Below the pieces are notes generated by a model. It saw nothing but the letters and a program-made list of their open reading frames with translations, was not told where the DNA came from and ran no database searches. This document shows positions 13,301 to 19,739 of a DNA stretch of 25,528 bases, piece after piece. How positions within the stretch are numbered: the first letter of the stretch is position 1; every line of letters begins with the position of its first letter. Source of the stretch: Trebouxia sp. TZW2008 (taxonomy: Eukaryota > Chlorophyta > Trebouxiophyceae > Trebouxiales > Trebouxiaceae); NCBI GenBank assembly GCA_002118135.1, contig BDIU01000181.1, forward strand, positions 1 to 25,528. Direction: 5' to 3'. The position numbers and the translations under genes were made by a program.

Positions 13301-16300
13301 CTACTTGTGGGTGAGCACAGACGGTGTCTTGAGCAATAAGTGACTCATGTCTGGTGTCTCTGTAGGTCATTCGACCCTAAGATGGGACCCATAGCCCGAG
13401 TGTTGTGGCAGTGTCTGCCAGAGCTGCTGCACGTGGGCTCTGTGCTGGCCATCATTGCGCTCATGATTGCTGTCATGGGTACTGGCTTGTTTGGAGACAG
13501 AGCGGCTTCTTTCTGCACCCTGACAGGTGAATGGATCAGCATAATCAAAGACGTCTTGACACAGAGAAGAAAGGATGAGCTTTGCAGTCACCTGTATTGC
13601 CGAAACCAGGCAAGGCAATTGCATACCTTGGAGCCATCATCCTAGAGGGCACTTAGCAGTGGTGTCATTCAGCATTACACTCAAAGCAGAGGCATGCAAA
13701 ATGTGCAGAGACTACATTGCATACAAGGCAGTATTGCGGCTGCAGACAGCATGAGAGTGCTGGCTATTCTGTTAGTGGTAGGGGTGATGGATGATGCCCG
13801 AGCAGACATCATTGGCGGCGGCAACATCAACCAGAGCTTTGTGGAGAGCCTAAGCCAGGTGCTGCCTGCTGTCGCTTTTTTGCACAGCCATTTTATGGAA
13901 CATGCGTTTGCTTTGTTTTCGCAAGAGCACTGTAGCTTCTGCAGAAGCTCCAAGAACCCAGCTATGCCTGTCAGCAAGCCTTTAAGCTGAGGTGTGTGCG
14001 GCCAGCTATGTTGTCATGCAGTGCATTGCATTCAGATGCTTGGCATGCTGTACCTGCTAAATGTCTGTTGCACCATGCCCAAGCTTCATCTATCCATGCA
14101 GGAGGTTTACTGCTTCATCCTGCCGTTCATTGTGAGTTGGCTGGTGGCAGCCCTGGTGGTCAGTGTGCTGGTCAACGTGTTCAGCGTGCTCAGGAAGCAA
14201 CGAGAATATTCCCACAGCAGCATAGCGGCTCTGGTCTGCTTTGCAAAGTGGATGGCCACCATGCACAATCTGTGTCTGTCTCTGCAGGAGGTATACTGCT
14301 TCATCCTGCCATTCATTGTGAAGTGGTTGGTGGCAGCCCTGGTGGTCAGTGTGCTGGTCAACCTGTTCAGCGTGCTCAGGAAGCAGGGAGATCACTCCCA
14401 CAGCAGTATAGTGGCTGAGGTCTGCGGCCTGTGGAATGAGGCTTGGCAGCGCCTATTTAGGCATGCTCCCAGCAACCAGACGCTGCTGCTGAGCCTATTC
14501 AGGCTGAGCAACAAGGGCAGGGTGTTCAGAGCTCTGCCAACAACTGTCAGGTCAGCTCAAGCCGTGTTCAGAGGTCTTGCCATGTCTGTCAATTCGACAC
14601 AACTGTGGCGGCTGTCCTTGTATGGAAAGCAAATGATGGCATGATTGCAGCCCTTGTCAGATTCAGCAAAGACCATCACTGCCCAACATCATCCCTTGAC
14701 GCATGAGTCACAATCGTGACGGACTGTAGCAAGTCAAAACCTCGTGAATGTTTGCAACCAGCATGCTGAATTGCTTGCTGTGGAGCAAGCTTATGGTCTG
14801 ACATAGAGCAAAGGGGTTGCTGGTCTGGTCACAAATGTACATAACAGCAACTGTTGCACACTGAACAGAACTGAACACAAAAGCAATAGCAGGCCTTAGT
14901 GCTGTTTGTCAGGAGCATGTGCGTGTATGATGCAAATGCTGTCAATGGTGACAGTGACTGTGATCTCCTGCCTGAAAAGTATGTATTGCACACTTGCCTG
15001 TGCGATAAGGCATGGACTCATGCAGTTCCTTTGTGAGAAAGGCAATCAGCTGGACTACGTCCTCCTTGTATGGCTGGAGAAGTGGGCTGCAGCGCTCTGT
15101 CAAGATCCGTGGTGTTGTACACACACCATCAAACATCAAGGTAATACACATTCTTGGGTGGCTTGAGTTGCTGTTCATGATACAGAACATATGCGTACAT
15201 TGTGTACAGCAAATGCTGTCTGAGCAACATGCAGGCTCAGCAGTGCTGATGCATTAGTCACATGCAGCAGCAAATGCATGTTCTGACCATGACACACAAG
15301 CTTATTGCCCTGTACTCAAACCGTGTGACTGCCCTGGCGTACAGGAGGCTGTCACACTACTGGAGCAGCACACCTCACCTGAGATGTTCAGCAGAACTGC
15401 ACAGCGTCAGCAGAGTTTGATGCCATGGCTCTCCCTTGATCGCCTCAAGCCCCACAATATGGTGCACGCCATGCCTCATATTGAATGGCACGAGACCAGC
15501 CATGAAGAATCAGACTCAGGGGAGGAAGCTGAAGGGGCCTCGCCAGGGCTACAGGCAGCAGCTTTATTCCTGCTAGAAGATCACACCCTAGCTGGCCACA
15601 AATCCAGTCCTAACATGCAGAAGCAGCGAAAAGGTTCTGGCAGCAAGGCAGGACAAGACTGGGATGCGTTTGTGGAGGCGATGATAGCAGCCAGGCAGAC
15701 TAAAGCTGCAGCGTCTTTCAGGCTTTTGGCTATGCGTGATGCCGTGCCTAGCCCATCAGCAAGAATGGTGTTCCGGTCTCAGGTATGCCTACCTTGTTTC
15801 ACCTGGAAAAGTGTCAGCAATCTACTGCTGTGCACCTGTCCCCAAAACTGTGCCAACCTGTTACAGCAAGTTTGGTGTTAGTCATGTATAGCCCTGCTTT
15901 GCAGCGCTGGTCGTCTTTGTCATGCGCCCGATGGCATCAAGCTTGCTGCGACTGGCAAGAGGTAGTTCATGATGTTGCCAATGACACAGATCATGTCAAG
16001 CTGATCTGCCTAGCTGCCTGTGCTGCTGCAGACTTTGCCACCTGAAGTCATCAAAGAGGCAATGCAAGACATGGATCCTGACAGCTCCAGTGATTCGTCA
16101 GAACGGGATGCATTGCTTGCCAGCAGCTCAGCCAGCTTGCATGCAGCGTCAGCAGCAGCCACAGATCCTGAGCCTGCAGCTTTAGCATCTGCTGCTGAAG
16201 CGGTGCAGCACTGGCTTGCCCACGACAACAGTGCACAGCTGCAATCAGAAGTTGAACAGTCACAATTCAACAATGATGCCATAGAGCAGCGAGCACGGCG

Positions 16301-19300
16301 GGTGGGCTCCCTAGTGAAGCAGTTTGAGCACTTCAGCTCTTCAGGCAGTCAAGCCACAGCCAACAGGCATGGAATGCCGCTTTCTCCTAGGAAGAGTTTA
16401 CTGTCAAAGAAGGGACGGGTGCACCCACTGTTCGTTCCTGAGCTGACAACCAACACAGCCTTTGAAGAGGAGGGCACTGCCGCTACCAGCTTTGCTGGGA
16501 GCCAGCAGCATGGGCCCCTGACCCCCAGCAAGGCCACAGCTGCGGGCCATGGGGGCACAGCTGTGGGGCAGGGAGCTGCAGCCAGGCATGCAGCAGCCAT
16601 GGCAGCTCACAAAGCCCGACTGAATCTCAAGGTTCAGGTCAAAGATCAGTGGGGGAAGCATCCAAGTGCCTCACATACGAGTCCTAGGCATGCATTACCC
16701 CAGCACCAAGCATCAAAGCACGGCACAGCCAAATCAGACTCAGGCAGCAGTCACAGCGATGAGATGAGCCCAGAACGCTCGTCCATCTCGTCTGTGTGGG
16801 CAAAGCTCACCAGGGGCGCTCCCAACAAAGTCGCGCCCCTTGGCATTGACAGCAGTCTGGGGACAAGGCCTACAGCCAGCCACAGCTCTCTTGACCGCCC
16901 GCCCATGAGGAGATTTGGCTCTTCTGTTGTCAGCCCAACTGCTGCCTCCAGCACCTCACCAGCTGCATTGCCTGTGTCCAGGCATCCGCCACCACCCATC
17001 ACAATTGCAGACATCATGAGACAAGCCTCAATGGCTGTAGCCCCGTCTGCAGTGTCAAGTATCCCTTACCTTGCATCACCTAGGTCTAGCAACCCACCAC
17101 CACCCATCACAGTTTCTGACATCATGAGGCAAGGTTCAGTTGCTGCCAGTCATGCAGCCAGGCCAAGGCGGCAGGCGTCAGCAGTGACAGTAGCAGAAAT
17201 CATGCGGCAGAACAGCAGGCTGCCATCGCTGGATGCTGCAGCACCATCGCTTTCTGGGAAAGGCCAACAGTCCACGAGCCCCATGAAGAAAGCCCTTGTT
17301 CTGGCTGCTTCATCAGGTGGCTTAGCAGCTGCCTGGCGTCAGCCAAGCCAGGCCTTTGCGGCACCCACAGCTGCTGCTGTCACGTTCGGGGAAAGCGGCA
17401 GAGCTGGTCCAAGTGCCCCTGCTGACAGGGCTGCTCCAACTGCCCTTGCTGCCAGGGCTGTGTCAATCACAATTCCCCAGGATGGCAGTGATGCTGGGTA
17501 TAGCTCTGAATCCAGGCGAGGCAGCTTGGAGTACAGATCTGATCGCAGTGGTGACGACTGTCCAATGACCCCCAGAAGAAGAGTAGTGCTGCCTCCTATC
17601 AGCACCAGACCCTCTGGGTTGCCCAGTAGTGCTGGTGTGCCCACTCCAAGATCTGCCAACAAGTAAGCTGACAAAGTTCAGTGATGCTGATTCCCAAAGC
17701 TGATGTGGTTGACACTGATGCTGATGGAGTTGTCCAGACTGTCTGTGAATCGTCTGTGCATCAACCACTGCAAGTGTGAGGAATTTATTATGTGCTGCTT
17801 GATATTCCATGCTAAAGTGGCTCCAGTTCATGAGCGCGGTGACACACGAATGAACATCTAGATGTGCTGCACATTGCTGTGGGCAAAAGCTGCTCAACGG
17901 CATCTTTGTGTAGGGCATGCAGAAAGCAAATACTGCTGACAAATGGCTGAAGCTGCTGCCATCTGTTTGAGTGCATTGCAGCCAAGCCTCAGTAAGGTTG
18001 TCATATGTTGCAGGCTGTTGCGGTGGGGCACAAGCACAGCAGCTGAGCTGGCCGCTGCTGATGCAGCTAATGCTAATGCTCAGCTAGGCGGTGCAAGCAC
18101 AGACCAAACGCCTGTGTCCCCGTCTAGGCGCAGTTCTATCCGCCCTGCAGCACAACAGGCGTCCAGGTATGACTCAAACGCTCAACAACCCAGAGAAACC
18201 AGAAACCTCGTGCATGTCTGTCTGGCATCACTTGTGACTGCGTGCGCCACCACATGCCAGGTTTGACGGTCAGAGACGTGTAACTGGGCAGAGTGCACAG
18301 GCGAGCTGCATGCATGATATCACGCTCTCAAGCTTACATTACGTCATTGACTGCGTCGCTATACTTATTGGTCTCTTGCGGGAAGCCCGACAACAACGCC
18401 ACCTCCAATCTGTGCTTGCTCACTTTGCCAACTTTGTCAAGAATGCACATCTGTTGCAGCCATGTGAAGGATGATATCATAGCTCTGTGCTGCATCCTGA
18501 CAGGGTACTATGAACCTGCAGGCTTCTACGCTGGGGCGCAAGCGCTGCTGCGGACAATCTGAGGTTGGAGACGGACCTTCAGGAGCACAGCAGAAGCCCA
18601 CTGCTGCCAAGCACTGCCCCAGAGGCACCAGCAGACTCAGCAGCTTTAGGCATCCTTGGTGACGCTCCACGGCTGCAAGAACGTGACTTGCAACAGCCTT
18701 CACCACAGCTGCCACAGCAGCAGCAACATCAGCAGTCACATCAGGAGTCACATCAGCAGCCACATCAGCAGCCACAACAGCAGCCACAGCAGCAGCATGA
18801 TGTTGATCCTAGTGCTTCCTTGAGGCATCAGGCATCTGGAGTTGCTGACCAGCTGCCACCAACTTCTACAGACAGGCCTGCTGTACTCAGTCCTGGCCAG
18901 CTGCAGCAAATAGACAGTGCGGCTGCTGCACAGATGGCTGTGGACAGAGGCGTTTCAGCATCTAGCATCACACTGGATGTTGATAACAGTAATGCTGCTG
19001 CTGCTGGCTCTCATGGTACAGCAGAAACAGTCCAAGCAGGCTTGCCGCATATGCAAGATGGCATACCCACGCAGGTACTTGCTGATGCTGCAACTTACCC
19101 AGGCATGTCAGCTGAAGCCGGCCACCTTGCTGTGTATGCACCACACCATGCAAACAGCAGTCAGCAATGGTATGGTCAACTGCAGCTACCTCATGCTAGC
19201 AAACTGCTGACATGCAACAGCAGCACCCCATGGCGCAACTGCCAAGCTCAGATCACCATGCTCAGTTCTCAGACCCAGAGCTCAGCTCACCAAAGCCGGC

Positions 19301-19739
19301 TCAGATATTGCGTCAAAGGTCACGCACAGGCATGCAGGAGAGAAGAGATCAGGACATGACAGGAATGCTACTGTCTACACATTGTCACACCAGCCGTGTG
19401 GGTCCAGATGGTGTTGCCAAGCGTGAAAGTCAAGCCGCTCATTACAAGAAATTTGATGAGGCGCAGCAGAAATCAGATTTGGCTGTCTTTGCCAGCAGTT
19501 CATTGTTGCTGCAAAGTGAACAGCCTTTGCATACAGCAATGCAAAGGACTGGCAGGTCTTGTAGGCAACAAGCAATGCTGGTTGCTTTGCAACAAAGCAC
19601 CCAGCAAGTCACTGCATGTACCACGCAGCTTAAGCAACACAGCGCACAGCAACAGGCATTGCAACAAGCGCTACATGATATGAGCTCACCATGCAGCGCT
19701 GTGCAAATCCTGATACAGCAGCCCAGGGACACTCCATGA
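1..19739 (+). CDS. Polycystin (PKD)-like cation channel with giant ectodomain, multi-exon, 5' partial
   Basis: This is probably a membrane cation channel of the polycystin/TRP superfamily. I joined about 31 exons by GT-AG signals and matching phase: 1-1385, 1617-1707, 2132-about 2183, 2359-2511, 2861-3133, 3262-3312, 3757-3921, 4319-4504, 4917-5088, 5466-6696, 6990-7286, 7677-7811, 8314-8373, 8780-8908, 9372-9462, 9958-10115, 10689-11015, 11334-11509, 11980-12077, 12419-12530, 12893-13013, 13366-13526, 13728-13858, 14102-14233 and/or 14288-14550, 15026-15140, 15345-15782, 16032-17662, 18014-18166, 18564-19074, 19200-19739. Family assignment rests on the TOP-like motifs (NKVVGALEVQQ, YYNTT, STPYGF) and on the S4-S5 stretch SFDPKMGPIARVLWQ followed by a hydrophobic helix ending GTGLFGD. 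The stop is TGA at 19737. The start and signal peptide lie left of the window. Single-gene continuity is inferred from phase agreement; two junctions are unresolved. Confidence 0.75.
660..945 (+). repeat. EPPPPAQ-type tandem repeat in the Pro-rich exon
   Basis: About twelve imperfect copies of a roughly 21-base unit (CAGGAGCCCCCACCGCCAGC and variants) encode EPPPPAQ, EPPPPAE, SPPPPAQ and similar heptads. The acidic residue every seven positions distinguishes this part from the plain SPPPP blocks on either side. Confidence 0.85.
1035..1190 (+). repeat. LSSPPP repeats
   Basis: A unit starting CTTGTCAAGCCCTCCACC or CTTGTCAAGTCCTCCACC recurs three times (near 1036, 1073 and 1133), with CCTCACCCCCTCCCCC segments between. 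It encodes LSSPPP blocks separated by PPTSP and is part of the same wall-type stalk. Confidence 0.8.
1617..2511 (+). CDS. Exons 2-4: first Ig-like (HYR/DUF5011-type) module
   Basis: Exon 1617-1707 reads IGIGSAYKEPGYFGSTTALG and ends in phase 1. Exon 2132 onward continues in that phase as GATLDPCQSFVLSGNQ. Exon 2359-2511 reads TPYVIRYTAQDALGNTAVPA and ends CSPESVCSGSG in phase 1. The order GSAYxxPG, then YxIxYTAxDxxGN, is the classic pattern of bacterial and algal Ig-like HYR/DUF5011 repeats. The end of the second of these exons is not fixed: the donors I see leave phase 0 or 2, while the 2359 acceptor needs phase 1, so a short exon may be missed here. Confidence 0.55.
2861..3312 (+). CDS. Exons 5-6: Cys-containing Ig-like module with duplicated tail exon
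   Basis: Exon 2861-3133 enters in phase 1 (GACSVYGICLPT) and encodes a second Ig-like unit with TAPTITLL, then GATASDSQSGNLTSS, ending APAGCTTALCASG. Exon 3262-3312 (17 codons, phase 1 on both sides) repeats that ending as VSAGCIFALCASG. Both join in frame, so the mature protein probably contains the Cys-rich tail twice. The symmetric phase also allows the small exon to be skipped without a frameshift. Confidence 0.6.
3757..3921 (+). CDS. Exon 7: Ig/cadherin-like module
   Basis: The exon is phase 1 on both sides. It is free of stops and contains ALTIPFSVYDNGSPRLSATV, then VVSPCPSG. The strand pattern (FSVxDNGSPxLS) is that of HYR or cadherin-like beta sandwiches in large algal surface proteins. 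The terminal PCPSG recurs as PCPSSG at the end of the next exon, which marks these as serial modules. Confidence 0.6.
4319..4504 (+). CDS. Exon 8: Ig-like module
   Basis: It enters in phase 1 after a TGTGCAG acceptor, starts GQFFCSGSCYKVSCATLAVL and ends VAFNLLPCPSSG in phase 1. The frame is also open upstream to about 4165, but the phase-matched acceptor at 4317-4318 gives the best continuation of PCPSG from the previous exon. Confidence 0.55.
4493..4800 (+). repeat. Diverged intronic tandem duplication that includes a donor site
   Basis: The string CCAAGCTCTGGTCAGTGCTG occurs at about 4495 (exon 8 donor) and again at about 4651, an offset of 156. Weaker similarity continues after each copy (GGCAGGAAGTATCTTCCACT against GGGCAGAAATTGACTTTCAC, each followed by TATGG/GATGG and CATG...TGACA). 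This looks like an old local duplication that copied the exon end without the exon body. Confidence 0.6.
4917..5088 (+). CDS. Exon 9: Cys-containing ectodomain segment
   Basis: The acceptor CTGCAG|AG matches phase 1 from the preceding exon. The product begins EKQTNCAVYALDSLADD and ends CVVQYMQQGLCLPG. The GLCLPG ending echoes GICLPT of exon 5, so this is again the module-linking Cys loop. The donor CAG|GTATGC leaves phase 2, which fits the single base before the next codon at 5467. Confidence 0.6.
5466..6696 (+). CDS. Exon 10: long ectodomain exon with helical region and 18-residue repeats
   Basis: This is the longest ectodomain exon after the first. It opens with the last strands of an Ig-like module (RYQITYSASDASGAAAPPLT). 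A helical, Ala/Thr/Asn-rich region follows, with several N-x-S/T sites (VNATIAQS, LNVNSSV, LNVTLQ, LNTSNS), which supports an extracellular, glycosylated location. An Arg run (SRRRLLHS) precedes a less ordered section with three 18-residue repeats (see repeat entry). The exon ends VPLLQ in phase 0 at CAG|GTCAGC. I do not recognise the helical region as a named domain. Confidence 0.75.
6271..6433 (+). repeat. Three 54-base (18-residue) coding repeats
   Basis: Units start near 6271, 6325 and 6379. They encode L-S/H-H-S/P-A/T-A/M-Q-G followed by a Gln/Arg-rich half: LSHSAAQGMQLQ, LHSAMQGKGIQA, LHPTMQGMRTQA. The spacing is exactly 54 at the GCAC words (6272, 6326, 6380 region). The copies have diverged in protein and DNA. 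Confidence 0.75.
6990..8373 (+). CDS. Exons 11-13: juxta-TOP ectodomain
   Basis: Three phase-0 exons: 6990-7286 (VLQLQSASAAS, NVSQQVELAVVSNLTVRNSQ, ALLNSTQSTSVLP), 7677-7811 (ARVSMSTIALRAALMADAQG, CNRTVDMQYQFV) and 8314-8373 (VTNDTATETAETARKLLSTS). All have GT donors and TGCAG or GACAG acceptors. They are rich in potential N-glycosylation sites and contain no membrane span. They link the long helical exon to the TOP-like domain. No named domain is recognised. Confidence 0.65.
8780..10115 (+). CDS. Exons 14-16: first half of a polycystin TOP-like domain
   Basis: Exon 8780-8908 encodes GYLVAAADTK and LLRKRYVGIKGSNKVVGALEVQQ-like sequence (GSNKVVGALEVQQ); exon 9372-9462 encodes TIDEPVWKSRRFGKLLPLPP; exon 9958-10115 encodes GIGLDPIFQIWSNLWSLAQ and ends ESKYYNTTK. 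The series 'N-R/K-V-V-G-x-L', 'S-R-F-x-x-L', 'DPIF' and 'YYNT' follows the order I know from algal polycystin-like channels. The 8780 acceptor (GTGGGAG) is weak; a GACAG acceptor at 8771-8772 would put the frame out. Joining 8908 to 9372 keeps phase 0. An alternative acceptor at 9350-9351 would need another exon. Confidence 0.6.
10141..10188 (+). repeat. Four copies of a 12-base repeat in an intron
   Basis: CTATAGCATGAT, CTATGGCATGAT, CTCTAGCATGAT and CTACAGTACGAT stand head to tail just inside the intron after the YYNTTK exon. Confidence 0.8.
10689..11015 (+). CDS. Exon 17: second half of the TOP-like domain
   Basis: It continues YYNTTK in phase 0 as GSPDVNSVSTPYGFTSTPLP, then ISQLILTSDGQYLSSITGG, SLRLVSYNADAQSLAYVWF and GGAIVGGPPQILALPVC. 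'YNADAQSLAYVWFPF' followed by a Gly-rich turn and ALP is the conserved end of the domain between S1 and S2 in polycystins (established family knowledge). The donor at CAG|GTCAAC (11015) is in phase 0 and does not match the next exon's frame, so the true end, or a small exon before 11334, remains open. Confidence 0.65.
11334..12077 (+). CDS. Exons 18-19: membrane segments corresponding to S2 and S3
   Basis: Exon 11334-11509 gives WKGVLRDSLVLLVTVVFGIN (first membrane span), a His/Arg-rich loop (QHVAHEDHRHLWLVV) and the start of a second span (LLLDVLILALQIFC). It splits a Cys codon (T|GC) that exon 11980-12077 completes: IMVFITYASFQIIQLGS, then YDVYDSDNYPL, phase 0. The start of the first exon needs phase 2 at 11334 or phase 1 at 11309; neither matches a donor found upstream. 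Confidence 0.65.
12419..13526 (+). CDS. Exons 20-22: S4 and S5 of the channel
   Basis: Exon 12419-12530 (ARYPLIQRVSASSTDATNGT ... LLQGNYT) is the loop before S4 and ends in phase 1. Exon 12893-13013 (GLQGYEDMLHSSSVLYNLLI ... ALVIILMLCSFIQR) holds the S4-like helix. The Trp codon TG|G joins exon 13366-13526: WSFDPKMGPIARVLWQ, then a long hydrophobic helix ending MAVMGTGLFGD-like (IAVMGTGLFGDRAASF). The S4-S5 linker FDPKMGPIARVL closely follows the polycystin pattern FQPRLGxxxRTL known from this family. This is the strongest single piece of evidence for the channel assignment. S4 is poor in charged residues. Confidence 0.8.
13728..13858 (+). CDS. Exon 23: pore helix and selectivity-filter region
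   Basis: It enters in phase 1 after an ACAAG acceptor and reads GSIAAADSMRVLAILLVVGV, then MDDARADIIGGGNINQSFVE, ending SLSQ in phase 0. Its position between S5 and S6 fits the re-entrant pore helix; the acidic MDD after the hydrophobic stretch could be the filter mouth (in human PKD2 the filter is LGD). The exact filter residues are inference. The acceptor lacks a good pyrimidine tract. Confidence 0.6.
14102..14233 (+). CDS. Exon 24a: S6 pore-lining helix, first copy of duplicated exon
   Basis: It encodes EVYCFILPFIVSWLVAALVV, then SVLVNVFSVLRKQREYSHSS, ending IAAL before a possible donor (CTG|GTCTGC). It enters in phase 0 from SLSQ and leaves in phase 0. The 54-base gap to the second copy is divisible by three and has no stop in this frame, so splicing, skipping and retention would all keep the frame. 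By hand count about 15 of 132 bases differ from the second copy. Confidence 0.6.
14288..14550 (+). CDS. Exon 24b: S6 helix, second copy, plus start of the cytosolic tail
   Basis: It encodes EVYCFILPFIVKWLVAALVV, then SVLVNLFSVLRKQGDHSHSS, and continues into a basic amphipathic stretch (CGLWNEAWQRLFRHAPSNQT, LLSLFRLSNKGRVFRALP). This continuation makes it the copy that must connect to the C-terminal exons. The acceptor CTCTGCAG is strong and phase 0. The donor CTGTCAG|GTCAGC leaves phase 2, which matches the next exon. Compared with copy 1 it has Lys for Ser within the helix and Leu for Val near its cytosolic end. Confidence 0.75.
15026..15782 (+). CDS. Exons 25-26: proximal cytosolic tail
   Basis: Exon 15026-15140 (phase 2 in, phase 0 out) reads SFVRKAISWTTSSLYGWRSG, then VKIRGVVHTPSNIK. 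Exon 15345-15782 (phase 0) begins EAVTLLEQHTSPEMFSRTAQ, carries an acidic stretch (ETSHEESDSGEEAEGASPG), a helix (WDAFVEAMIAARQTKAAASF) and ends PSPSARMVFRSQ. It has no membrane segments. The role is unknown; the acidic section could bind cations, but no EF-hand pattern is seen. Confidence 0.65.
16032..17662 (+). CDS. Exon 27: long Ser/Ala/Pro-rich cytosolic tail with IMRQxS repeats
   Basis: It enters in phase 0 (TLPPEVIKEAMQDMDPDSSS) and stays open for about 540 codons of low-complexity Ser, Ala, Pro and Gln with basic patches. Three repeats of a short motif, T-I/V-x-D/E-IMRQ-x-S, lie in the middle (see repeat entry). Many S/T-P and R-x-x-S sites (CPMTPRRR, RRGSLEY) suggest regulation by phosphorylation (inference). 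TAA at 17664 could end the protein, but AA|GTAAGC at 17662 is a strong donor in phase 2 and the next acceptor restores the frame, so I read through. Confidence 0.7.
16980..17220 (+). repeat. Three-fold IMRQxS motif in the cytosolic tail
   Basis: The motif appears as PPPITIADIMRQASM (about 16987), PPPITVSDIMRQGSV (about 17096) and ASAVTVAEIMRQNSR (about 17176). The invariant core is T-[IV]-x-[DE]-I-M-R-Q-x-S. In low-complexity surroundings this level of conservation points to a binding or phosphorylation motif; R-Q-x-S fits a basophilic kinase site (inference). Confidence 0.8.
18014..19074 (+). CDS. Exons 28-29: Ala-rich, then Gln/His-rich distal tail
   Basis: Exon 18014-18166 enters in phase 2 (KLLRWGTSTAAELAAADAAN) and ends SPSRRSSIRPAAQQASR, a basic Ser site of PKA type. 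Exon 18564-19074 enters in phase 2 (LETDLQEHSRSPLLPSTAPE), contains a QQQQH/HQQPQQQPQQQ run and ends HMQDGIPTQ in phase 0. Both are intrinsically disordered by composition. The phase agreement across three junctions is the reason for assigning them to gene 1. Confidence 0.55.
18711..18800 (+). repeat. CAG/CAT-rich repeat encoding Gln/His
   Basis: Imperfect CAGCAG, CATCAG, CAGCCA and CACATCAGCAGC units encode a Gln/His/Pro run in the distal tail of the channel. It is a typical slippage-prone coding repeat. Confidence 0.8.
19200..19739 (+). CDS. Last exon of the channel gene: Gln-rich, coiled-coil-like C-terminus
   Basis: It enters in phase 0 at CTAG|CAA and reads QTADMQQQHPMAQLPSSDHH, then an Arg-rich patch (ILRQRSRTGMQERRDQD) and a Gln/Leu-rich stretch (QALHDMSS preceded by repeated QQ, SAQQQALQQ) that could form a coiled coil. 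Vertebrate PKD2 tails also end in a coiled coil used for assembly, so a similar role is possible but unproven. The stop TGA is at 19737-19739. The acceptor is only moderately good; an upstream alternative (CTGCAG at 19184) would meet a stop. Confidence 0.55.
   Translation, partial: QTADMQQQHPMAQLPSSDHHAQFSDPELSSPKPAQILRQRSRTGMQERRDQDMTGMLLSTHCHTSRVGPDGVAKRESQAAHYKKFDEAQQKSDLAVFASSSLLLQSEQPLHTAMQRTGRSCRQQAMLVALQQSTQQVTACTTQLKQHSAQQQALQQALHDMSSPCSAVQILIQQPRDTP

Larger units (their letters stand above)
1386..19199 (+). other. Introns of the channel gene
   Basis: The roughly 30 introns range from about 54 to nearly 600 bases. Donors are mostly GTGAGT, GTAAGC or GTAAGT and acceptors mostly TGCAG. 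The intron sequence is CpG-poor and full of TGCA, TGCTG and CATGC words, with pyrimidine-rich tracts that are often read by short spurious frames. Apart from the repeats listed separately I see no RNA gene, nested gene or mobile element in them. The interval 11016-11333 may hide a short exon. Confidence 0.5.
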
